NCBI GenBank assembly: GCA_017398245.1 | Contig: JAFQGN010000332.1 | Coordinates: forward strand, 1-5,620 | Origin: Clostridia bacterium | GTDB lineage: Bacteria > Bacillota_A > Clostridia > Christensenellales > Aristaeellaceae | Reading direction: 5' to 3' | Length of the DNA: 5,620 nucleotides | Shown: positions 1 through 5,620 of the stretch, piece after piece | Layout: every line of letters starts with the position of its first letter | Position numbering within the stretch: the stretch's first letter is position 1 | Notes under the pieces: generated by a model | The model's database searches: none | What the model saw: the letters and a program-made list of their open reading frames with translations, nothing else | What the model was told of the DNA's origin: nothing | Made by a program: the position numbers and the translations under genes

Positions 1-962
1 ATGACCAGCAGATCGCCAATTTGCTGTTTCCATGTGAACATGCGGCTGTAGATATCGCGATAGCGATACAGTGAAAACCATTTCGTTATCGATCTCTTTT
101 CGATCGCCGCACGGCGTAAGGAGGCGTACTCATTATACCGTGCAGGCAGCGGCGGTTTATCCATATCCGCCAATATCGCCTGAGCCGAGGCAAGAAGGCC
201 ATCGAAATCGTCCATTACGCGTAGGCGTCCTTCCCGTGACGGCCCTTTTACACCGCCCGAAACGAGGCCCGGGAGCCCGATCGCGTTCTTACCGTGCAGG
301 CGGTACCGGATGAGCGGCTGCGAAACAAAGTAGATCTCCCCGGCAAAGGAAGCGCCGAGCGTAAGTTCCCAATCGTGCGGGAAGCGGCATTTCGTAAGGC
401 GCAAATAGCGATCACAGACCGCTCTGGTGAAGCCCATGCAGCAGCCCATTGCAATGTTCTGTGTCAGCAGTAACTCCGGGTGCTTTGGGGCAACCTCCAA
501 GGAGGAAACTCCATCGGGCAGAGAAAATGGGATGAGGCCGTGGTTCGCTTTTCCCGGCGCGTCCGGCAGAGTGAGCGGAGCTCCGTTCGCATCGATTGCG
601 CAAAACCCACAGGCGATTGCCGCTGCATCCGAATGCGTTTCGGCGATTTCCTCAAAACACTCCAGTTTTTCCGGCTCCCAGATATCGTCCTGATCGCACA
701 GGAGTACCCAGTCTCCCGTAGTTTTTTCGATGCACGCGCGGAAGTTCTCACGATAGCCGCCGTTTTTTTGGGCACGAAAGAGTTTCCACGGCAGATCATT
801 CTTACGGATGTATTCGGCACATAGTGGGTAGGTCTCGTCTGTGGAACAGTCGTCACGGATGATCACTTCATCAGCCGGGCGCTTCTGCAGGCGAAGGGAT
901 TCAAGCTGCTCCAATATGTATTGTTCGCCGTTATAAGTAGCAAGAGCTATGCTGATACGCAC
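1..962 (-). CDS. Family 2 glycosyltransferase (GT-A fold), 3' end beyond the left edge
   Basis: Transfers a sugar from a nucleotide-sugar donor to a growing glycan, probably cell-surface polysaccharide; exact sugar unknown. The frame is open from a GTG at 962-960 to position 1 with no stop, so 320 residues are visible and the C-terminus is missing. The protein opens with a typical GT2 first strand (RISIALATYNGE, residues 2-13). Next come the nucleotide-binding acidic pair in RDDCSTDE (36-43) and the metal-binding DQDDIW (90-95, DXD motif). An HDWEL segment (196-200) sits where GT2 enzymes carry the catalytic-base region, followed by YRLHGKNAIG (220-229). The DQDDIW / HDW / YRxHGxN combination resembles rhamnosyltransferase-like GT2 proteins of capsule and O-antigen clusters (family knowledge; the substrate is inference). 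The GTG start is chosen because it lies immediately before strand one and 8 bases after a strong AAGGAGGG. It is the last visible gene of the minus-strand operon, 3 bases after the preceding GNAT stop. Confidence 0.92.
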   Translation of the reverse strand, partial: MRISIALATYNGEQYILEQLESLRLQKRPADEVIIRDDCSTDETYPLCAEYIRKNDLPWKLFRAQKNGGYRENFRACIEKTTGDWVLLCDQDDIWEPEKLECFEEIAETHSDAAAIACGFCAIDANGAPLTLPDAPGKANHGLIPFSLPDGVSSLEVAPKHPELLLTQNIAMGCCMGFTRAVCDRYLRLTKCRFPHDWELTLGASFAGEIYFVSQPLIRYRLHGKNAIGLPGLVSGGVKGPSREGRLRVMDDFDGLLASAQAILADMDKPPLPARYNEYASLRRAAIEKRSITKWFSLYRYRDIYSRMFTWKQQIGDLLV

Positions 963-965
963 TGC

Positions 966-1547
966 TTATCCCTCCTTACGAAGCTGCAGATGCACGTTTT
1001 TTTCATACAGAGCCGCAGGGACGATCGTTCTGTAGACATTCTCCATAAGACCGATCAGCTCGCAGTCTGGTTCTTCCCGCTCGTATGCTTCATACAAGCG
1101 ATACCACACAGAAAAGAGGAATATCTGTACGCCTGTCTCACGGTAGCCGTTTCTTGCGTAAAAGCCCAGTCTCCTTCGGGCAATATCTTTTTCCGCCCCT
1201 TCGAGCGCATCGGGATCTTCCGTTTCGATCAGAATACGGTCTGTTTTTCCAAAATGCGACCGAAGTTTGCTCAGCATTTTCGAACCGAACCCCTGCCCTT
1301 TACGGTCACGAACCGCTGCAAGATAATCCAGAAGGACTGCATGCCGATCGGGAAACAATGCCGCCATTGCATATGCGCATAAACCGGTATCGTCATACAA
1401 GCCATATCCGGCATACATTCCCTTTTTGACCATAGCCGCAATGTTCCCATAGCTTCTTCGTTCCCGATCCGGGAACTGGTGGATCATATCGCTGTAATAC
1501 ACATCGCGGATTTCTTCAAGGGTAAGGATCTTAAACCGAAGTTCCAT
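966..1547 (-). CDS. GNAT-family N-acetyltransferase (third acetyltransferase of the operon)
   Basis: A 193-residue acetyl-CoA-dependent acyltransferase; acceptor unknown. The acetyl-CoA pyrophosphate-binding motif A is RKGQGFG (residues 82-88), preceded by the core strand VLLDYLAAVRD (71-81). A second conserved block, RRLGFYARNGY (125-135), is the GNAT motif B region. The N-terminal part has a FPDRERRSY segment (25-33) and the C-terminal part a GVQIFLFSVWYRLY stretch (139-152). Together these recall a clostridial GNAT subfamily of about 190 residues distinct from RimJ/RimL (recognition from memory). About 40 residues follow the core (153-193) without a recognisable domain. The ATG directly follows the TAA of the upstream gene (1548-1550) with no gap; the ribosome site is only a weak purine run (GAAAGAGA), so translational coupling is likely. 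Cytoplasmic; no signal peptide or membrane segment. Confidence 0.92.
   Translation of the reverse strand: MELRFKILTLEEIRDVYYSDMIHQFPDRERRSYGNIAAMVKKGMYAGYGLYDDTGLCAYAMAALFPDRHAVLLDYLAAVRDRKGQGFGSKMLSKLRSHFGKTDRILIETEDPDALEGAEKDIARRRLGFYARNGYRETGVQIFLFSVWYRLYEAYEREEPDCELIGLMENVYRTIVPAALYEKNVHLQLRKEG
969..977 (-). promoter_or_regulatory. Ribosome binding site fixing the GTG start of the glycosyltransferase
   Basis: Read on the minus strand this is AAGGAGGGA, a near-perfect anti-16S match, with its GGAGG core 8 bases before the GTG at 962-960. It lies within the last codons of the upstream acetyltransferase gene, whose final residues KEG are encoded by the site itself, and so suggests coupled translation. 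It decides for a GTG start over any internal ATG. Confidence 0.85.
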
Positions 1548-2117
1548 TTATATCGTCTCTTTCCGCTGTTCTGTGCGCACGCGTGCAAGCCAGTCTTCAT
1601 CAAAAAGCGCGTAGCAATATTCATCGTGCCATTTTCCCATGGTGAACACTTCGTCTTTGAGTACGCCCTCGCGCGCAAAGCCTTTTTTCTCATAGAGGCG
1701 GATCGCATTCTCATTGAACGAGTATACATGCAGCTTTACCTTCCGGCAGTTAAGCTCGGTAAAGGCGATCAGCAATAGAAGCTCAAGCGCGTCTCCACCG
1801 TGCCCCTTACCACGCGCCTGCGGATCGGCAATATAAAGGCCGACGGTGCATTTGCGTGTGCGCGCATCCAAATCAAAAATACTGCAAGAGCCGATCAAGC
1901 GCCCTTCGCTGTTTTCGATACAATAATACAGCTCGCTGCTTTTTCCATGAATACGCTCCTGCAAATACTCCTGTTCAGATTCCATCGTTACAAGGCCGTT
2001 TACCCAGCCAAAGAGGCATCGCTGGGTATGCGCGTTTTCATTCATGCAGCGCCGAAAGAAGGCGGCGTCTTCTGCGCGCGGCTCACGAAAGCGTATACTG
2101 CCGTAGGTATAGATCAT
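1548..2117 (-). CDS. RimJ/RimL-type GNAT N-acetyltransferase
   Basis: A 189-residue acetyltransferase of the RimJ/RimL class (Acetyltransf_3-like). It opens with GSIRFREPRAEDA (6-18), the usual first strand and helix. The core strand CTVGLYIADPQ (90-100) leads into the acetyl-CoA loop QARGKGHG (100-107), and the last conserved block is NENAIRLYEKKGF (135-147). Members acetylate ribosomal-protein N-termini, antibiotics or small amines; the target here cannot be deduced. The start at 2117 is preferred over an in-frame extension reaching 2315. It has GGGAGG 10 bases upstream, the domain begins right after it, and its ATG overlaps the upstream TGA as ATGA, while the extension only reads through the neighbouring gene in another frame. 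The C-terminus (RTEQRKETI) ends at the base before the next ATG. It shares architecture with the gene just upstream and may be an old paralogue. Confidence 0.93.
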   Translation of the reverse strand: MIYTYGSIRFREPRAEDAAFFRRCMNENAHTQRCLFGWVNGLVTMESEQEYLQERIHGKSSELYYCIENSEGRLIGSCSIFDLDARTRKCTVGLYIADPQARGKGHGGDALELLLLIAFTELNCRKVKLHVYSFNENAIRLYEKKGFAREGVLKDEVFTMGKWHDEYCYALFDEDWLARVRTEQRKETI

Positions 2118-2659
2118 TTTTGCAAATCCTCCCATTCGCTGCGAAGGATACCCATGATGAGGGAATCGTGGTATGCCCCTCCCCAGAACCGGTCTGCGCG
2201 CATGCGCCCTTCCTCTTGAAAACCGCATGCTTTGTAGCAAGCGACGGCGCGAGTATTTTCCGCATCTACATACAGATACACGCGGTTCAGGTTCCACGTT
2301 TCGAAGGCGCAGCACAGCATCATGCCGATCGCAATCCGGCCAATGCCGCGGCTCTGGCTGTCCGGGCAGAGCACGATGGCCATTTCAGCATGGCGCGCCT
2401 GCGTATCCATTTTGAAAAGATTGATCTGGCCGAGATACCGGTCGGTCGCACGGTCTGCAATCGCGTAGTTCACGCCGCCGGCGTTTCCTTCCAGATGAGC
2501 GCGCAGCCAGGATTGCGTCTGTTCAAAGGGCTGCGGACGGACATAAGCGGAGCCGAGCCATTTTGTCGTCTCTGGGTCTGTCGCCCATTGCCGGATCTCC
2601 ATCTGATCGTCCCACGAATACTCGCGAAGAACGATATCCTTTCCATAAATACGCGTCAT
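2114..2659 (-). CDS. RimJ/RimL-type GNAT N-acetyltransferase, first gene of the minus-strand operon
   Basis: A 181-residue acetyltransferase. GKDIVLREYSWDD (6-18) is the typical RimL-like first strand. The core strand AEMAIVLCPD (91-100) is followed by the acetyl-CoA loop SQSRGIGR (101-108, fitting Q/RxxGxG/A). The block NTRAVACYKACGF (135-147) matches the NxxAxxxYxxxGF signature, and GGAYHDSLIMGIL (160-172) is the usual C-terminal strand. Overall organisation resembles spermidine acetyltransferase and RimL relatives, but the acceptor cannot be assigned. The ATG has TGGAGG 5 bases upstream. It is the promoter-proximal gene, divergent from the CbiB-family gene, and its TGA overlaps the next ATG by 4 bases (ATGA), implying coupled translation. 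Cytoplasmic. Confidence 0.93.
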   Translation of the reverse strand: MTRIYGKDIVLREYSWDDQMEIRQWATDPETTKWLGSAYVRPQPFEQTQSWLRAHLEGNAGGVNYAIADRATDRYLGQINLFKMDTQARHAEMAIVLCPDSQSRGIGRIAIGMMLCCAFETWNLNRVYLYVDAENTRAVACYKACGFQEEGRMRADRFWGGAYHDSLIMGILRSEWEDLQK

Positions 2660-2689
2660 ATTTGCCTCCAGCGAGCGGTTTTATACCAT

Positions 2690-2716
2690 ATTATCATATA
2701 CATAACGAGGAATCAA
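2690..2716 (-). promoter_or_regulatory. Candidate promoter for the acetyltransferase/glycosyltransferase operon
   Basis: On the minus strand TTGATT (2716-2711) is followed after 15 bases by GATAAT (2695-2690), giving 4/6 and 5/6 matches to sigma-A boxes. The spacer is short and other AT-rich hexamers nearby, such as TATAAA at 2685-2680, could serve instead. The position, 31 bases upstream of the first ATG, suits a promoter; the exact boxes are uncertain. Confidence 0.4.
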
Positions 2717-2717
2717 G

Positions 2718-2746
2718 TTGCGCAGCACACGGAAGAATGATACAAT
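2718..2746 (+). promoter_or_regulatory. Candidate sigma-A promoter for the cbiB-dUTPase-Nudix-trkA operon
   Basis: TTGCGC (2718-2723) is separated by exactly 17 bases from TACAAT (2741-2746), which carries an extended -10 TG one base upstream (2738-2739). Transcription would begin near 2753, leaving a leader of about 58 bases. This lies back to back with the minus-strand candidate, so a shared regulator is possible but no clear operator palindrome was seen. Confidence 0.6.
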
Positions 2747-2753
2747 ACCAGAG

Positions 2754-2759
2754 TATAAT
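2754..2759 (+). promoter_or_regulatory. Second possible -10 box (perfect TATAAT)
   Basis: A perfect TATAAT lies 8 bases after the first -10 candidate. The hexamer 17 bases upstream (GGAAGA, 2731-2736) is a poor -35 and there is no TGn extension, so it is either a minor second promoter or part of the AT-rich melting region. Confidence 0.3.
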
Positions 2760-2796
2760 TCCATAAAGTATGCTTATGCGAATGCTGCATGGCAAC

Positions 2797-2802
2797 GGGA
2801 GG
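2797..2802 (+). promoter_or_regulatory. Ribosome binding site deciding the CbiB start
   Basis: GGGAGG ends 8 bases before the ATG at 2811. Another in-frame ATG at 2805 would be only 2 bases from the site, too close. An in-frame TTG at 2718 lies inside the -35 box. The ATG at 2811 is therefore chosen. Confidence 0.8.
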
Positions 2803-2810
2803 AAATGAAC

Positions 2811-3773
2811 ATGTTTTTTAGTTTTCAAAGCGCTTGGCTGGAATTGATCCTTGCCTTTGTGCTGCATATGCTCATCGGCGCGCCTCAATGGCTGTGGAAG
2901 ATCCATCCGGCGCGACTGATTATCTGGCTAGAAAAGTTTTTGGAAGGAGTTCTGCGCGAGAAAATGGGCTTTGAGCTGCGTCGCGCAGGCGGAGTGCTTT
3001 CCATCGCCTGTATAGCCGTTTCGTTTGCAGCCGGCTTTTTGCTTTCCGGCTTCAGCTGGATCGCGCGCGTCCTCGTGATGAACTTTGCCTTTAACTGCGC
3101 GAGGATGTTCATTCTGCCCGCGAAGGCGGAAAAGGCGCTGCAGGTGCACGATCTGAGCAAGGCGCGACAGATCATCAGTCGATACGTACGCACCGATACC
3201 GAACGCATTTCCGAACGAGAATCCATTTCGGCGACGGTGCTCTTTATGGGACACAGTTTATGCGACGCATGTATCGCGCCGCTGTTCTGGATCAGTCTGT
3301 TCTCGCTGATCGGCCTTGGCTCGCCAGCAGCGATGGTGTGGATCAGCATCGACGCACTGGACAGGCGCATTGGTAACCGCACGCGCAACAACACCGATAT
3401 CGGCTGGTTCAGCGCAAAGCTTTCGGACATCGCCGGCGCGATCCCCGCAAGGCTTTCCGGCTGGGCCGTCGTCATTGCCACGGCAATTCTGCGCATGGAT
3501 TTCCGCCGCGCTCTCCGCATCATGGACAGAGACCACGGCGCGCATATCAGTCCCAATGGCGGTTGGGCAGCCGCCGCGCTTTCCGGCGCGCTGGGAATTC
3601 AGCTGGGCGGCGATGTGCGCATCAAGGGCGTAGTTATCCACCGAAGGCTGATTGGAGACCCGGCTACCGTGATGGAGACGGACGATATCGGCCGCGCGCT
3701 TCGGATCATGACCGTTGCCGTCGGCGGCGCGCTGCTGCTGGCTGTGATCGCGCTGGCTGTTTTCGGCGCTTAA
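2811..3773 (+). CDS. cbiB: CbiB/CobD-family membrane protein (adenosylcobinamide-phosphate synthase family), divergent
   Basis: CbiB joins the aminopropanol (phosphate) side chain to adenosylcobyric acid in the inner membrane, a late cobalamin step. This 320-residue protein has the family's usual length. Hydrophobic segments lie at about 8-28, 60-80, 82-100, 155-180, 216-227 and 299-319. Retained family landmarks are HPARLI (32-37), IAPLFW (155-160), the LD at 183-184, GWFSAKLSDIAGAIPARL (198-215), SPNGGW (247-252), GALGIQLGG (259-267) and IGD (281-283). Several positions normally conserved, recalled from memory, are changed: LxGDP is LIGAP (21-25), GRDT is RTDT (127-130), and the ESxAEN block before the IAPLFW helix is LFMGHS (144-149). 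It may therefore be a divergent synthase, one with another substrate, or an inactive relative. No other cobalamin gene is in view. It leads the plus-strand operon, 14 bases before the dUTPase gene. Family assignment is firm, activity uncertain. Confidence 0.83.
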   Translation: MFFSFQSAWLELILAFVLHMLIGAPQWLWKIHPARLIIWLEKFLEGVLREKMGFELRRAGGVLSIACIAVSFAAGFLLSGFSWIARVLVMNFAFNCARMFILPAKAEKALQVHDLSKARQIISRYVRTDTERISERESISATVLFMGHSLCDACIAPLFWISLFSLIGLGSPAAMVWISIDALDRRIGNRTRNNTDIGWFSAKLSDIAGAIPARLSGWAVVIATAILRMDFRRALRIMDRDHGAHISPNGGWAAAALSGALGIQLGGDVRIKGVVIHRRLIGDPATVMETDDIGRALRIMTVAVGGALLLAVIALAVFGA

Positions 3774-3787
3774 GGAGAGATGAAAAT

Positions 3788-4177
3788 ATGGATAAACTGG
3801 ACGATATCTTTCGCCTGCAGGCGGAATTAAACCGCGAGATCCGCGAGAAGCGGCATCTGAAATTCTCTCAGGGAGAATGGATCCAGAAGCTTACGCTTGC
3901 CACTTTGTCTGAGCTGGCCGAGCTGCTCGACGAGGTCAACTTCAAATGGTGGAAAAACCCCAAGCAGATCGACGAGCGTCTTGTGAAAGAAGAGCTGATC
4001 GACATCCTGCACTTTTTTGTGAGCATGTGTCTGGACGCCGGGATGACGCCGGAGGAAATGCACCGCATGTATCTGGAAAAACACCAGGAAAATTTGGACA
4101 GGCAGCACGGAAAGAGCCTAAAGCCGGGCTACGCATTGGCAGATATTGAGAGCGAGGTTGAACATGGCAAGGCTTGA
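3788..4177 (+). CDS. Dimeric dUTPase / MazG-like all-alpha nucleotide pyrophosphatase
   Basis: A 129-residue, largely helical protein of the all-alpha NTP pyrophosphatase superfamily, best matching the dimeric dUTPase type (dUTPase_2). That type splits dUTP to dUMP and pyrophosphate, keeping uracil out of DNA and feeding dTMP synthesis. Metal-binding acidic residues are visible as ELAELLDE (42-49, an ExxE pattern with E42, E45 and E49) and EELID (68-72, ExxD with E69 and D72). FKWWKN (52-57) between them fits the aromatic uracil/base-contacting region of this type (family knowledge). DILHFFVSMCLDAGMTPEEM (72-91) is the next helix pair. The ATG at 3788 has AGGAGA 9 bases upstream, directly at the cbiB stop; an ATG at 3780 is in another frame. 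The gene overlaps the Nudix gene by 14 bases. A related specificity such as dCTP or general MazG-like activity cannot be excluded. Confidence 0.85.
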   Translation: MDKLDDIFRLQAELNREIREKRHLKFSQGEWIQKLTLATLSELAELLDEVNFKWWKNPKQIDERLVKEELIDILHFFVSMCLDAGMTPEEMHRMYLEKHQENLDRQHGKSLKPGYALADIESEVEHGKA

Positions 4178-4628
4178 CAACTGCGAACTGATGAACATCT
4201 GCATGATCGTCGACCGGGAAACAGACATGGTCCTTGTTCAGCACCGCACAAAAAAGAGCTGGCAGGGCGTGGCTTTTCCAGGCGGACATGTGGAATTTGG
4301 CGAGGGCTTCGGCGAAGGCGTTGTGCGCGAAGTGCGCGAAGAGACCGGGCTGGAGATCGCAGATGTGCGTCTGGCCGGTATCGTGCATTGGGAGCACAAG
4401 GAAACGCATGTGCGTACCGTGATCGCCTGTTATAAAACCGAGCATTTTACCGGCGTCCTGCGCGACAGCAACGAAGGGAAAAACGAGTGGATCCCGCTGA
4501 AGGACTTGCGCAAGCAGCCGCTTGCCCCATGGCTTGACGAGCAGCTTGCCGTATTTGAAGAAGACGGCATTTCCGAACTGTATTACGCCTATACTGATGA
4601 CGAAAATGAACGCCCTCGTGCGTTTTGA
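4164..4628 (+). CDS. Nudix hydrolase (MutT/8-oxo-dGTP diphosphatase-like)
   Basis: A 154-residue Nudix protein with a perfect Nudix box GX5EX7REUXEEXGU at residues 41-63: G41, E47, R55-E56, E59-E60, G62. E56, E59 and E60 are the expected metal ligands. The box is preceded by NICMIVDRETDMVLVQHR (11-28) and WQGVAFPGG (34-42), typical of the MutT-like 8-oxo-dGTP diphosphatase group of Firmicutes. HFTGVLRDSNEGKNEWIPL (94-112) is the usual downstream strand pair. The likely role is hydrolysis of oxidised or other non-canonical nucleoside triphosphates; substrate is inferred from resemblance only. The ATG at 4164 begins inside the dUTPase gene (14-base overlap, different frame) with only a weak GCGAGG upstream, so coupled translation is likely. 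An in-frame TTG at 4146 is a less likely start because it has no better ribosome site. Cytoplasmic. Confidence 0.94.
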   Translation: MARLDNCELMNICMIVDRETDMVLVQHRTKKSWQGVAFPGGHVEFGEGFGEGVVREVREETGLEIADVRLAGIVHWEHKETHVRTVIACYKTEHFTGVLRDSNEGKNEWIPLKDLRKQPLAPWLDEQLAVFEEDGISELYYAYTDDENERPRAF

Positions 4629-4658
4629 TCCGTATGCATAAAAGGAGCAATACCCTGT

Positions 4659-5620
4659 ATGAATATCATCATCGTCGGCGACGGTAAGGTCGGCTATACT
4701 TTGGCGCAGTACCTTTCGCAGGAAAACCATGATATTACCGTTGTAGACAATAAAAGAGATGTGCTGGCCAAAGCAGTAGAAACGCTGGATGTGAGCAGCG
4801 TGCGCGGAAACGGCGCGAATGTCGAAACGCTGCTTAATGCGGGCGCGGACACGGCCGATATGGTCATCGCAGTGACCACAAACGACGAAACGAACATGGT
4901 GTGCTGTCTGGCCGCAAAGCAGCTGGGCGCAAAATATACCATCGCGCGCATTCGCAATCCGGAATATACCAACAGCATGAATCTTTTGATGGACAGGCTG
5001 TCTATCGACCATGTGATCAACCCGGAAAACGTTGCTGCGTATGAGATTTCGCGTCTTCTGCGCTACCCGTTTGCGACAGATATCGAATCGTTCGCAAGGG
5101 GCCGAGTTGAAATGGTAGAATTCCGCGTACGCGAGGGTGATCCGATCATCGGCCGCACGCTGATCGAGAGCCGTTCCAAGAACCCCGGCGCACTGTATAT
5201 AGCGGCGGAGCGCGACGGAGAAGTCATCATTCCGGACGGCAAATTTATACCCCAGGCGGATGACCGCCTGTTTGTTCTGGCAGAGCTTGCGACTCTGACG
5301 GAGTATTTCAAGCGACTCGGACGTTCCACGCAGCGCATCCGCTCCGCAATTCTGATCGGCGGCAGCCATATCGCCTACTATCTTTGCCGCATCGTTTCGG
5401 GTATGGGCATGCGTTTTAAGATCATCGAACTGAAGGATGACAAATGCCGGGATCTTGCCGAGAAGCTGCCTGAAGTGGTCGTAATCCAAGGCGACGGAAC
5501 CGACCAGGAGCTGCTGGAGAGCGAAAACCTGCGCGAGACCGACGCGATGATCTGTCTGACAGACAGAGACGAGGAAAACCTCGTCACAGGACTGTATGCA
5601 TCCCGCATAGGCGTGAAAAA
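4659..5620 (+). CDS. trkA: Trk potassium uptake protein TrkA (RCK/NAD-binding regulatory subunit), 3' end beyond the right edge
   Basis: TrkA is the peripheral cytoplasmic subunit that binds NAD(H)/nucleotides and gates the TrkH potassium channel-like transporter. 320 residues are visible with no stop; full two-repeat TrkA proteins are about 450 residues, so roughly the last third is missing. The first RCK_N Rossmann domain (1 to about 125) has IIIVGDGKVG (3-12, GxGxxG) and the acidic residue D30 ending strand two (VVD). A TrkA_C domain follows at about 140-215 (VEMVEFRVREGDPIIGRTL, 150-168). The second Rossmann domain begins at SAILIGGSHIA (229-239), with a relaxed glycine motif, and E257 ends its second strand; IQGDGTDQELL (276-286) is the standard second-repeat loop. 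The ATG has AAGGAG 11 bases upstream. It lies 30 bases after the Nudix stop with no terminator between, so it probably shares that transcript. A TrkH gene is expected downstream but is not in view. Confidence 0.95.
   Translation, partial: MNIIIVGDGKVGYTLAQYLSQENHDITVVDNKRDVLAKAVETLDVSSVRGNGANVETLLNAGADTADMVIAVTTNDETNMVCCLAAKQLGAKYTIARIRNPEYTNSMNLLMDRLSIDHVINPENVAAYEISRLLRYPFATDIESFARGRVEMVEFRVREGDPIIGRTLIESRSKNPGALYIAAERDGEVIIPDGKFIPQADDRLFVLAELATLTEYFKRLGRSTQRIRSAILIGGSHIAYYLCRIVSGMGMRFKIIELKDDKCRDLAEKLPEVVVIQGDGTDQELLESENLRETDAMICLTDRDEENLVTGLYASRIGVK

Noticed and set aside
464..856. A 130-codon minus-strand open frame inside the glycosyltransferase region.
   Set aside because: It is in a different frame from the glycosyltransferase, whose GT2 motifs (DDCSTDE, DQDDIW, HDW) run continuously through the same bases.
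2118..2315. A 66-residue N-terminal extension to the acetyltransferase that starts at 2117.
   Set aside because: It is arginine-rich and reads through the upstream acetyltransferase in another frame. The ATG at 2117 has a good ribosome site and begins right at the domain.
1856..2740. A 294-codon open frame on the plus strand opposite the two RimJ/RimL-type acetyltransferases.
   Set aside because: It is antisense to two well-supported genes, has no domain or convincing ribosome site, and is rich in Arg, Cys and His as expected of a shadow.
2718..2810. A 31-residue N-terminal extension of the CbiB-family protein from an in-frame TTG.
   Set aside because: It would start within the predicted -35 box and has no ribosome site, while the ATG at 2811 has GGGAGG at ideal spacing and begins before the first membrane segment.
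4629..4658. A possible terminator or separate promoter between the Nudix gene and trkA.
   Set aside because: The 30-base gap has no GC-rich hairpin with a T-run and no convincing -35/-10 pair; it mainly holds the trkA ribosome site.
3942..5489. A 515-codon open frame on the minus strand across the dUTPase, Nudix and trkA genes.
   Set aside because: It is antisense to three genes with clear motifs, shows no recognisable domain, and its composition (many His, Cys, Arg) is typical of a shadow frame in fairly GC-rich coding DNA.
1..5620. CRISPR arrays, insertion sequences, tRNA genes, riboswitches or long repeats.
   Set aside because: Reading both strands revealed no regularly spaced repeats, transposase, terminal inverted repeats or tRNA-like folding; no cobalamin riboswitch could be made out in the short leader before the CbiB gene.

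Overview
The window looks like a chromosomal segment of a low-to-mid GC, anaerobe-like Firmicute (Clostridia). This is inferred from strong AGGAGG-type ribosome sites, densely packed co-directional genes, a two-RCK-repeat TrkA, an all-alpha (MazG-like) dimeric dUTPase and the acetyltransferase subfamilies present. No rRNA, tRNA or other taxonomic marker is present, so genus is not claimed. Coding covers nearly everything; the only sizeable non-coding stretch is the roughly 150-base divergent intergenic region at 2660-2810.

Left half (1-2659, minus strand): a tightly packed operon read right to left. It contains two RimJ/RimL-type GNAT acetyltransferases (2659-2114 and 2117-1548), a third GNAT of a different subfamily (1547-966), and a family-2 glycosyltransferase (962 to beyond the left edge). 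Junctions are a 4-base ATGA overlap, direct abutment, and a 3-base gap, so the four genes are almost certainly one transcript. The substrates of the three acetyltransferases cannot be told from sequence. The glycosyltransferase suggests a link to cell-surface polysaccharide, but that is inference.

Centre (2660-2810): a divergent promoter region. On the plus strand it shows a good sigma-A-like promoter with an extended -10 (TTGCGC, 17-base spacer, TACAAT) plus a perfect TATAAT downstream. An AT-rich stretch serves the minus-strand operon.

Right half (2811-5620, plus strand): a second operon. It contains a divergent CbiB/CobD-family integral membrane protein (adenosylcobinamide-phosphate synthase family), a dimeric-type dUTPase/MazG-like pyrophosphatase, a Nudix hydrolase with a perfect Nudix box, and TrkA, the cytoplasmic RCK subunit of a Trk potassium transporter, which runs off the right edge. 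The dUTPase and Nudix genes overlap by 14 bases and plausibly form a nucleotide-pool clean-up pair. CbiB stands without any other cobalamin gene in view and lacks several residues that are normally conserved in its family.

No clear novel system was found. The points most worth checking are the substituted CbiB-like protein and the triple acetyltransferase plus glycosyltransferase operon.
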